A stretch of 5,626 nt of DNA from assembly GCA_934465295.1 (NCBI GenBank), contig CAKSKU010000039.1:1-5626 (forward strand). Direction: 5' to 3'. Position 1 is the stretch's first letter. Each line of letters starts with the position of its first letter. The stretch comes from an uncultured Oscillospiraceae bacterium. GTDB taxonomy: Bacteria; Bacillota; Clostridia; Oscillospirales; Ruminococcaceae. The position numbers were made by a program, and so were the translations under genes. The notes below the pieces were generated by a model, which worked only from the letters and a program-made list of their open reading frames with translations, was not told where the DNA came from and ran no database searches. This document shows positions 1 to 5,183 of the stretch, piece by piece.

Positions 1-77
1 ATTGATAATTAATGATTTCCAACTTTTAATTTTCAATTCTCAATTGTCAATTATCCATTGAATAAAGTTCATATAAT
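1..77. repeat. 77-bp direct repeat, copy 1
   Basis: This AT-rich stretch recurs without a mismatch at 175-251 (offset 174). After the last shared base the copies differ by one base and then share CC, so the repeat effectively ends here on the right. Copy 1 begins at the first base of the window, so it may continue to the left; the left arm of the inverted repeat seen with copy 2 would lie outside. The 14 bases at 47-60 are the right arm of that inverted repeat. No reading frame or known element is recognised in it. The perfect identity of two noncoding copies suggests recent duplication or homogenisation. Confidence 0.9.
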
Positions 78-143
78 ACCCGGCGAGACTTTACAGTGCA
101 CAGAAATTCCACCAATCAATGGCTAAGCCGATGAAACACAAGA
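78..143. other. Unexplained spacer between the two direct repeats
   Basis: This is the less AT-rich part of the unit between the repeat copies. I see no open frame with a ribosome site, no promoter and no strong hairpin. It could be the degraded tail of an upstream gene, but nothing in it is recognisable. Confidence 0.4.
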
Positions 144-234
144 ATAATTGATAATTGATAATTGACAATGGATAATTGATAATTAATGATTTCCAACTTT
201 TAATTTTCAATTCTCAATTGTCAATTATCCATTG
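144..234. repeat. Degenerate 7-base repeat arrays forming an inverted repeat
   Basis: From 144 to 185 the sequence reads as six 7-base units: ATAATTG three times, ACAATGG, ATAATTG, ATAATTA. From about 200 to 234 it reads as five units of the form TNAATTN (for example TCAATTC, TCAATTG, TCAATTA), with the last, TCCATTG, diverged; these are the opposite strand of the first type. The two arrays can pair: 166-179 is the exact reverse complement of 221-234 (14 bp), with weaker pairing continuing inward to about 184/216 and a loop of some 30-40 bases. This resembles the short heptanucleotide-repeat intergenic elements known in several bacterial groups. No transposase or target duplication is visible. 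Confidence 0.7.
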
Positions 235-251
235 AATAAAGTTCATATAAT
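175..251. repeat. 77-bp direct repeat, copy 2
   Basis: This is an exact copy of 1-77. It ends 25 bases before the -35 box of the adhE promoter, so the repeat forms the immediate upstream flank of that promoter. Together with the 97 unique bases at 78-174, the spacing gives a 174-bp period, which would be a tandem unit if further copies lie to the left. The function is unknown. Confidence 0.9.
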
Positions 252-276
252 TCCAAAAAAAATTAATGTATCGGTA

Positions 277-294
277 TTGACAAAACTTTAACAA
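277..294 (+). promoter_or_regulatory. Candidate Rex (NADH/NAD+ sensing) operator
   Basis: The 18 bases TTGACAAAACTTTAACAA fit the Rex box TTGTTAA-N4-TTAACAA. The right half TTAACAA is perfect; the left half TTGACAA differs at two positions (4 and 5 of the half-site), which are also the bases that make it a perfect -35 box. Rex is established as a repressor of adhE and other NADH-consuming fermentation genes in clostridia and relatives, released when NADH is high. Position, sequence and the downstream gene all agree. The rex gene is not in the window, and binding is inferred. Confidence 0.68.
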
Positions 295-305
295 TGTGAT
301 ATTAT
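277..305 (+). promoter_or_regulatory. adhE promoter (sigma-A type)
   Basis: The -35 box TTGACA at 277-282 is perfect and is followed after 17 bp by TATTAT at 300-305, one base off the TATAAT consensus. Transcription should begin near 312, where a run of G starts, giving a leader of about 117 nt before the adhE ATG. This is the only convincing promoter between the repeats and adhE. The -35 box lies inside the candidate Rex operator, so bound repressor would block RNA polymerase directly. Confidence 0.8.
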
Positions 306-311
306 ATTAAT

Positions 312-339
312 GGGTCGGGGAAGAAGTATCCTCTGACCC
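312..339 (+). promoter_or_regulatory. Stem-loop at the 5' end of the adhE mRNA
   Basis: GGGTC at 312-316 pairs with GACCC at 335-339, and directly inside it GGGGA at 317-321 pairs with TCCTC at 329-333 (one G-U pair), leaving one bulged base (334) and a 7-nt loop. An alternative pairing, TCGGGG 315-320 with CCCCGA 337-342, competes with it. The hairpin begins at the predicted transcription start and has no T-run after it, so it is not an intrinsic terminator. Hairpins at the extreme 5' end can protect mRNA from decay, which would suit an abundant fermentation enzyme; that role is inference. Confidence 0.5.
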
Positions 340-381
340 CGAAGAAAATGCCCAGAATTATTAATTTAATATAGGGAAAAA

Positions 382-418
382 CGCAGAAATGCGCTAAACC
401 TAAAATCAAATCGGGAGG
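382..418 (+). promoter_or_regulatory. adhE ribosome-binding site and small GNRA hairpin
   Basis: The Shine-Dalgarno sequence GGGAGG is at 413-418. It stands 10 nt before ATG 429 but only 4 nt before the in-frame TTG at 423, so ATG 429 is the better start. Just upstream, CGCA (382-385) and TGCG (390-393) enclose GAAA, a perfect 4-bp stem with a stable GNRA tetraloop. The hairpin leaves the ribosome site free. Whether it does anything is unknown. Confidence 0.65.
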
Positions 419-428
419 AAATTTGAAA

Positions 429-3068
429 ATGGCAGACAAGAAAACTACCGCAGCTGCTGCAGCACCAAAGGTTGAAACCGCTGAAATGATCAACGGCCTT
501 GTTGCTAACGCAAAGAAAGCTCTTGAAGAATTCATGAAGCTTGATCAGGCTCAGGTCGACAAGATCACAAAGGCTATGGCTCTTGCAGGTCTTTCCGCTC
601 AGAGCGAACTCGCAAAGATGGCTATCGAAGAAACAGGCAGAGGTATCTACGAGGATAAGGTTACAAAGAACATCTTCTCCACAGAATACATCTGGCACTC
701 CATCAAGCACGAAAAGACAGTCGGCATCATCGAAGACAATGTCGATGAAAGCTACGTTGAGGTTGCTGAACCTCTCGGAATCGTCTGCGGTGTTACACCT
801 ACAACAAACCCGACTTCCACAACAATGTTCAAGTCTATCATCTGTATGAAGACCAGAAACCCGATCATCTTCGGCTTCCACCCATCCGCACAGCAGTGCT
901 CCAAGAGGGCTGCAGAGATCGTTCGTGACGCTGCTATCAAGGCAGGCGCTCCCGAAAACTGCATTCAGTGGATCGAATATCCTTCCATCGAAGCAACAGG
1001 TCTTCTTATGAATCACCCCGACGTTGCAACTATCCTTGCAACAGGCGGTCCGGGAATGGTCAAGGCTGCTTACTCCGCAGGTAAGCCTGCACTCGGCGTT
1101 GGCCCCGGTAACACACCTTGCTATATTGAAAAGTCTGCAAACGTTAAGCAGGCTGTTAACGACCTTATTCTTTCCAAGTCCTTCGATAACGGTATGATCT
1201 GCGCATCCGAGCAGGCTGCTATCATCGATCAGGAAATTTATGATGAGGCTGTTGGCTTCATGAAGTATCACGGCTGCTATTTTGCAAAGCCTTCCGAAGT
1301 TAAGAAGATCCAGGAAACCATCATCGACACAGAAAAGATGGCTGTACGTCCTTGGGTCGTTGGTCAGTATCCTTGGCAGATCGCTGAAAAGGCAGGAATC
1401 ACAATTCCTAAGGAGACAAAGGTACTCTGCGTTGAGATCGGCGGCACAGACGCTAACAAGTATCCTCTCGCACTTGAGAAGCTTTCTCCTGTACTTGCAG
1501 TTGTTAAGTCCGACACACACGAACACGCTTTCGAACTTTGTAAGGAAATGCTCAAGCACGGTGCAGGTCACACAGCTGTTATCCACACATCCGATGATGA
1601 ACTCGCTGATCTCTACGGTGAGTCCATGAATGCAAGCCGTATCGTTGTTAACTCCCCTGCATCCTTCGGTGCTATCGGTGACGTTTACAACTCCATGGCT
1701 CCTTCCCTTACACTCGGCTGCGGTTCTTATGGTAAGAACTCCGTTTCCGAGAACGTTACAGCTAAGAACCTCATCAACGTTAAGAAGATCGCTAAGAGAA
1801 GACTTAACATGCAGTGGTTCAAGGTTCCTGAAAAGATCTATTTTGAACCGGGTTCTGTTCAGTATCTTGCTAAGATGCCCGAAATTCACAGAGTTATGAT
1901 CGTAGCTGACCCCGGAATGGTTCAGTTCGGCTATGTTGACAGACTCACATATCAGCTCAATAAGAACGAAAATCACCCCGTTATCGAGATCTTCAGCGAA
2001 GTTGAGCCTGATCCTGACCTTACAACAGTTCGTAAGGGTACAGGCGTTATGAACTCCTTCCAGCCTGACTGCATCGTTGCTATCGGCGGCGGTTCCGCAA
2101 TGGACGCTGCAAAGGCAATGTGGCTCTTCTATGAGAACCCCGATGCTGACTTCATCGGCATGGCTCAGAAGTTCATGGATATCCGTAAGAGAGTTTACAA
2201 GTTCCCGAAGATGGGTAAGAAGGCTAAGCTTGTCTGCGTACCTACAACTTCCGGTACAGGTTCCGAAGTTACTTCGTTCGCTGTAATTTCCGACAAGTCC
2301 AAGAACATGAAGTATCCTCTTGCTGACTATGAGCTTACTCCTGATATCGCTATCGTTGATCCTGAGTTCGTTTACACAGTTCCTAAGGCTTCCACAGCAT
2401 TCACAGGACTTGACGTTCTCACACACGCTATCGAAGCTTACGTTTCTGTTCTTGCAACAGACTATACAGACGCTCTCGCACTCCACGCTATCAAGCTCGT
2501 ATTTGAGTATCTCCCTGATTCTTACAAGACAGCTGATAAGCTTGCAAGAGAGAAGATGCACAATGCTTCCTGTATCGCAGGTATGGCATTCACAAACGCA
2601 TTCCTCGGTGTAAACCACTCCCTCGCACATAAGCTCGGCGGTGAGTTCCACATTCCTCACGGACTTGCAAATGCATACCTCCTCCCACACGTTATCGAAT
2701 ACAACGGTCAGCAGACACCTACAAAGTTCGCTGCATGGCCTAAGTACGATCACTATATCGCTCCTGAGCGTTATGCTGAGATCGCTAAGCTCATGGGCTT
2801 CGTTCCTCAGGACGCTTCCGTTGAAAAGGGCGTTAAGGCACTTGCTGATGCAGTAAGAAAGCTCATGAAGGAAGTTAATATTCCTCTCTCCATTTCCGAA
2901 GCAGGCAAGACCGACAGCAGATCCTACATCGATCCTAAGGTTTATGATGATGCAATTGAAATGCTCGCATACAAGGCATTCGATGACCAGTGCACAACTG
3001 CTAACCCAAGACTCCCGAGAATTGACGAGCTTAAGGAGCTCCTTAGACTTGCATATTATGGTAAATAA
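429..3068 (+). CDS. adhE: Bifunctional acetaldehyde-CoA / alcohol dehydrogenase AdhE
   Basis: This cytoplasmic enzyme reduces acetyl-CoA to acetaldehyde and then to ethanol, using NADH in both steps and so regenerating NAD+ during fermentation. The product is 879 residues; E. coli AdhE has 891. Residues 1 to about 450 form the aldehyde dehydrogenase domain: GVGPGNTPCYIE at 223-234 and the catalytic cysteine Cys258 within GMICASEQA. A linker leads to NMQWFKVP (from 460) and the iron-dependent alcohol dehydrogenase domain. There GGGSAMD (553-559) and PTTSGTGSEVTS (605-616) bind the nucleotide, and the expected iron ligands are Asp662, His666, His730 and His744, with the family spacings 4, 64 and 14. 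All key residues are intact. The N-terminus carries about 12 extra Ala/Lys/Thr-rich residues relative to E. coli, matching the shift of the catalytic Cys from 246 to 258. AdhE enzymes commonly assemble into helical spirosomes. The gene is transcribed alone, from a promoter with a probable Rex site. Its uniform, biased codon use suggests high expression. The start ATG was chosen over TTG 423 on ribosome-site spacing. Confidence 0.97.
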   Translation: MADKKTTAAAAAPKVETAEMINGLVANAKKALEEFMKLDQAQVDKITKAMALAGLSAQSELAKMAIEETGRGIYEDKVTKNIFSTEYIWHSIKHEKTVGIIEDNVDESYVEVAEPLGIVCGVTPTTNPTSTTMFKSIICMKTRNPIIFGFHPSAQQCSKRAAEIVRDAAIKAGAPENCIQWIEYPSIEATGLLMNHPDVATILATGGPGMVKAAYSAGKPALGVGPGNTPCYIEKSANVKQAVNDLILSKSFDNGMICASEQAAIIDQEIYDEAVGFMKYHGCYFAKPSEVKKIQETIIDTEKMAVRPWVVGQYPWQIAEKAGITIPKETKVLCVEIGGTDANKYPLALEKLSPVLAVVKSDTHEHAFELCKEMLKHGAGHTAVIHTSDDELADLYGESMNASRIVVNSPASFGAIGDVYNSMAPSLTLGCGSYGKNSVSENVTAKNLINVKKIAKRRLNMQWFKVPEKIYFEPGSVQYLAKMPEIHRVMIVADPGMVQFGYVDRLTYQLNKNENHPVIEIFSEVEPDPDLTTVRKGTGVMNSFQPDCIVAIGGGSAMDAAKAMWLFYENPDADFIGMAQKFMDIRKRVYKFPKMGKKAKLVCVPTTSGTGSEVTSFAVISDKSKNMKYPLADYELTPDIAIVDPEFVYTVPKASTAFTGLDVLTHAIEAYVSVLATDYTDALALHAIKLVFEYLPDSYKTADKLAREKMHNASCIAGMAFTNAFLGVNHSLAHKLGGEFHIPHGLANAYLLPHVIEYNGQQTPTKFAAWPKYDHYIAPERYAEIAKLMGFVPQDASVEKGVKALADAVRKLMKEVNIPLSISEAGKTDSRSYIDPKVYDDAIEMLAYKAFDDQCTTANPRLPRIDELKELLRLAYYGK

Positions 3069-3106
3069 GATTTACCGGCAAGTAATTTGTCAGTAGCATA
3101 AATATT

Positions 3107-3143
3107 GACCGCCTCCGTTTTTCACGACGGAGGCGGTTTTCTT
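3107..3143 (+). terminator. Rho-independent terminator of adhE
   Basis: CCGCCTCCGT (3109-3118) and ACGGAGGCGG (3127-3136) form a perfect 10-bp GC-rich stem, extended by an A-T pair (3108/3137) and a G-U pair. The loop is 8 nt, and TTTTCTT follows at 3137-3143. It starts about 40 nt after the adhE stop and shows that adhE is not co-transcribed with the next gene. Confidence 0.93.
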
Positions 3144-3207
3144 ATGATATTTATTATGGGATAAATTCCTCCGGCAAAAATTATTTTAGAGAATCAGCGA
3201 AAAGGTC

Positions 3208-3238
3208 TTGACTTGGAGTTTACTTTAGATCGTATAAT
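3208..3238 (+). promoter_or_regulatory. Promoter with 19-bp spacer, MerR-type operator likely
   Basis: TTGACT (3208-3213) and a perfect TATAAT (3233-3238) are separated by 19 bp, longer than the usual 17. The spacer and its edge, 3211-3230, read ACTTGGAGTTTACTTTAGAT, an imperfect dyad resembling MerR-family operators of the CTTGGAGT/ACTC-AG type found upstream of aldehyde- and thiol-stress genes. MerR regulators activate by twisting such over-long spacers. The right half is degenerate (about 6 of 11 symmetric positions match), so operator function is a guess, while the promoter itself is well supported. No merR-like gene is in the window. Confidence 0.6.
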
Positions 3239-3291
3239 AGATATAAGCTTCTGAAAAAGTAAATGTTTAAACTGTAAAGGAGTTAATTTCT

Positions 3292-4072
3292 ATGAAAAAG
3301 CCTTACATTGTATGCCACATGATGACCTCGTTAGACGGACGGATCGACTGTTCAATGACTGAACATCTCCCCGGAGTGCAGGAATATTACGAAACGCTTG
3401 ACAGTCTTGATGCGCCGAGCCGTGTGAGCGGACGTGTGACAGCACAGCTTGAAATGGCGCTTTCGGGCGAGTTCCATTCGGATAAAAGCAGCCCTCTCGG
3501 AGAGGAAAAAATCTCAAAAGCCACAGATGCTGACGGATATGAGATCGTTATGGACACAAAGGGTACTCTGCTCTGGAATGACGATCTTGGCAGCGAAAGA
3601 CCCTTGCTCATTGTAACGAGCGAAAATGTCAGCTGAAAATATCTCGGCTATCTTGACGGCAGGCATATTTCGTGGATAGCCTGCGGAAAGGACAGGATCG
3701 ACCTTAAGCGTGTCTGCGAGATACTGTCGGAAAGCTTCGGCGTAAAGAGGATGGCGGTTGTCGGCGGAGGTCACATAAATTCGGCTTTTCTTGCTGCCGA
3801 GCTGCTCGATGAGGTGAGTGTTCTTATAGGTGCGGGCATTGACGGCAGGAGCGGAATGGCTGCGGTCTTTGACGGACTTCCGCAGGAGCGACCTGTTATA
3901 CTAAACACCATTTAAAATTTAGAAAAAAATCAAGCCGACAATCTCGAATATATTGGATTTCGGCGCAGATTTTTTCTTTATTTTATTGGTGTTTAGTATT
4001 ACACAGCTCAAGCTGAAGAATGTGACACAATTTGACAGCGGTGCGGTTTGGATCAGGTACGAAGTTAAGTAA
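3292..4072 (+). pseudogene. RibD C-terminal / dihydrofolate reductase-like protein, doubly disrupted
   Basis: Members of this family (RibD_C fold, related to DHFR) are small NAD(P)H-dependent reductases; the substrate of this stand-alone type is usually unknown. The start has AAGGAG at 3277-3282, 9 nt before ATG. The N-terminus KPYIVCHMMTSLDGRID and the later AVVGGGHINSAFLAAELLDEV are family hallmarks (substrate and cofactor regions). Two lesions are visible. An in-frame TGA at 3634-3636 (codon 115) ends translation at 114 residues although the same frame continues with good family sequence (KYLGYLDG... GAGIDGR...). A 100-bp palindromic element then interrupts codons 202/203, bringing TAA at 3913. 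After the element, the end of the protein follows at 4001-4072 as TQLKLKNVTQFDSG...RYEVK then TAA. Deleting the element and one TTA copy (103 bp) gives 678 bp, or 225 residues, the usual family length. Most probably non-functional; an error or recoding at the TGA cannot be excluded, but the insertion alone also removes the last strand. Confidence 0.88.
3899..3998. mobile_element. 100-bp palindromic MITE-like insertion with TTA target duplication
   Basis: The ends are perfect 12-bp inverted repeats, TACTAAACACCA at 3899-3910 and TGGTGTTTAGTA at 3987-3998, flanked by TTA at 3896-3898 and TTA at 3999-4001. The whole element folds as one long imperfect hairpin: 3913-3918 with 3980-3985, 3924-3931 with 3968-3975, and GCCGA 3934-3938 with TCGGC 3960-3964, closing on an AT-rich loop. 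It has no coding capacity, so it would have been moved by a transposase supplied elsewhere. The insertion is proved by its effect: without it and one TTA the host gene reads through to its normal C-terminus. The IS family is not identifiable from these ends with certainty; a 3-bp T-N-A duplication occurs in some IS5-related groups. The exact edge could shift by one base (13-bp repeats at 3898-3999). Confidence 0.85.
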
Positions 4073-4090
4073 GGATGAACCCCTATGCCG

Positions 4091-4138
4091 TAAAAGCGGT
4101 GCAGTCACGGAAAATTGGATGTGACTGCACCGCTTTTA
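4091..4138. terminator. Bidirectional terminator between convergent genes
   Basis: Bases 4091-4108 are the exact reverse complement of 4121-4138 (18 bp) around a 12-nt loop. The stem begins with A-rich and ends with T-rich bases on either strand, so it can act as an intrinsic terminator in both directions. On the + strand it lies 19 nt after the ancestral stop of the RibD-like gene and is followed by further T-rich sequence (4144-4148). On the - strand it lies 32 nt after the stop of the C39-like peptidase gene. Confidence 0.9.
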
Positions 4139-4170
4139 TACTATTTTTAATGGTATATGTTCTCTATGGT

Positions 4171-5025
4171 TCATTCATTGGTTCGTGTTATCTTAACGAC
4201 GACCGCCTGAAAGCCGTTGTCCTCAAATCGGTTTAGGAACGAAGATTTCATATATGCGGTGATCTCCTTTTTGCCGTTCGTATCCATAAAGTAATAGCAG
4301 TTCGTATCGTAGCCGCACAAGACGAGTGTATGCGAATTGCCGTACCAGATATATTTTTCCGTAGTGCCGTTTATGTACCACTCGGACGGCTTGCGGTAGT
4401 TGAGCGGCTTCATATCGATCGTTGCCCAGACTATTATCGGCACGCCCTCATCGATAAGCTTTTCAATATCAGCCGAGTTGAGGTTTTCTTTGAGCGCAAT
4501 GGCGTTATATTCTGCGGTGGACGGCCCTTTTTCCGCAAAAAATCGGTTCATCGAGGCTGCAAGCACCTCGCTTGTGCAGCCGTAGCCCCAATTATAGGGA
4601 TCGCCCGCAAAAACCTTTCTCGGGTCGGGTCCGTATGACTGCTTATGCTTATCATAGTAAAAATTGTCGTCCCAGCCGAGATAATTGTCGGTGAAGTCGA
4701 GCTTATCCGTTTCAAAGCCGAGCATTTGCAGCACTGCGGCGGCACAGGACGGTTCGCATCCGACGGGCAGTTCGGGATACTGATCGATCAGCGGCACATT
4801 TACCGACACCTTTCCGAGAAGTGCGGTCGGCTTTTCATAGTTCTCCCCCAGCTCCTCAACGGTATAGCCGCCGTAGAGTGCATGTGGGTCAGCACCGAGA
4901 AGCGTGTACTTGTCATTCTCGGCAATGCGTTCGCCGAATTTTTCATTTGTGATAAAATAATCTGCGCAGACCGTTGCAGCCGCAAGACCGACCGCAAGCA
5001 CAGCAACAATAGCTTTATACCGCAT
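4171..5025 (-). CDS. Exported C39-like cysteine peptidase family protein
   Basis: The product has 284 residues. Residues 4-21 are hydrophobic after MRYK, a likely signal peptide with possible cleavage after VCA (21) or AAA (17); Cys20 does not sit in a proper lipobox. The rest resembles the Peptidase_C39_2 family (papain-like fold). VPLIDQYPELPVGCEPSCAA carries the oxyanion-type Gln82 and the probable nucleophile Cys90; SHTLVLCGYD gives His232 and the following YYFMDTNG gives Asp248, the expected Cys-His-Asp order. The YNWGYGC segment near 144-150 is also typical. Known C39 peptidases process bacteriocin leaders, but stand-alone exported relatives are mostly uncharacterised, so the substrate is unknown. 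There are no repeat, dockerin or wall-anchor domains. The ATG is preceded by a modest ribosome site (AAAGGGA, 7 nt away) and a good promoter. The gene is transcribed alone, divergent from the coiled-coil gene. Confidence 0.8.
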   Translation of the reverse strand: MRYKAIVAVLAVGLAAATVCADYFITNEKFGERIAENDKYTLLGADPHALYGGYTVEELGENYEKPTALLGKVSVNVPLIDQYPELPVGCEPSCAAAVLQMLGFETDKLDFTDNYLGWDDNFYYDKHKQSYGPDPRKVFAGDPYNWGYGCTSEVLAASMNRFFAEKGPSTAEYNAIALKENLNSADIEKLIDEGVPIIVWATIDMKPLNYRKPSEWYINGTTEKYIWYGNSHTLVLCGYDTNCYYFMDTNGKKEITAYMKSSFLNRFEDNGFQAVVVKITRTNE

Positions 5026-5068
5026 TTTCCCGTCCCTTTGATTTTATATTCTGAGCTTTAATGAAATA

Positions 5069-5097
5069 AGTATAACATATTTCGATAAGGATTTCAA
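5069..5097 (-). promoter_or_regulatory. Promoter of the C39-like peptidase gene
   Basis: Read on the - strand, TTGAAA (complement of 5092-5097) and TATACT (complement of 5069-5074) are separated by exactly 17 bp, both one base off consensus. Transcription would begin near 5062, about 37 nt before the ATG at 5025. No clear operator is visible. Confidence 0.72.
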
Positions 5098-5131
5098 GGC
5101 TTGACAGGATCGAAAAGCTCCGAACGCCCCC

Positions 5132-5161
5132 TTGACAAAGGTGCCGGCCTTGGTGTATAAT
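5132..5161 (+). promoter_or_regulatory. Promoter of the coiled-coil protein gene
   Basis: The boxes are both perfect: TTGACA at 5132-5137 and TATAAT at 5156-5161, with an 18-bp spacer. The spacer contains a small dyad, AAGG (5138-5141) and CCTT (5148-5151), around a GC-rich centre, which might be an operator but is too short to call. This promoter is divergent from, and about 35 bp away from, the -35 box of the peptidase promoter. Confidence 0.82.
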
Positions 5162-5183
5162 ATATCTACGGAGGCTGAACGGT

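Noticed and set aside
162..190. A second promoter starting from TTGACA at 162-167
   Set aside because: There is no acceptable -10 box at 16-19 bp, and the TTGACA arises from the 7-base repeat pattern.
1..251. CRISPR array
   Set aside because: There are only two copies, the repeat is 77 bp, the spacing does not fit, and there are no cas genes; the repeats are AT-rich heptamer-based sequence.
306..428. A known riboswitch class in the adhE leader
   Set aside because: Only simple hairpins are visible; I recognise no conserved aptamer core and no terminator/antiterminator pair.
366..2753. A 795-residue open frame on the - strand across adhE
   Set aside because: It runs antisense to a fully intact AdhE, is extremely rich in Cys, Ser and Leu as expected for the reverse of biased codons, and lacks a ribosome site or recognisable domain. 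It is a codon-bias shadow.
3514..3774. An 86-residue - strand frame in the RibD-like region
   Set aside because: The + strand carries clear family sequence across the same bases, and this frame is an antisense shadow without its own start signals.
4645..5061. A 138-residue + strand frame over the peptidase gene
   Set aside because: It lacks a promoter and ribosome site and overlaps the - strand gene that shows family motifs and a signal peptide.
5101..5130. An additional + strand promoter using TTGACA at 5101-5106
   Set aside because: The following bases are GC-rich with no -10 box at the right distance; the TTGACA at 5132 has a perfect partner.
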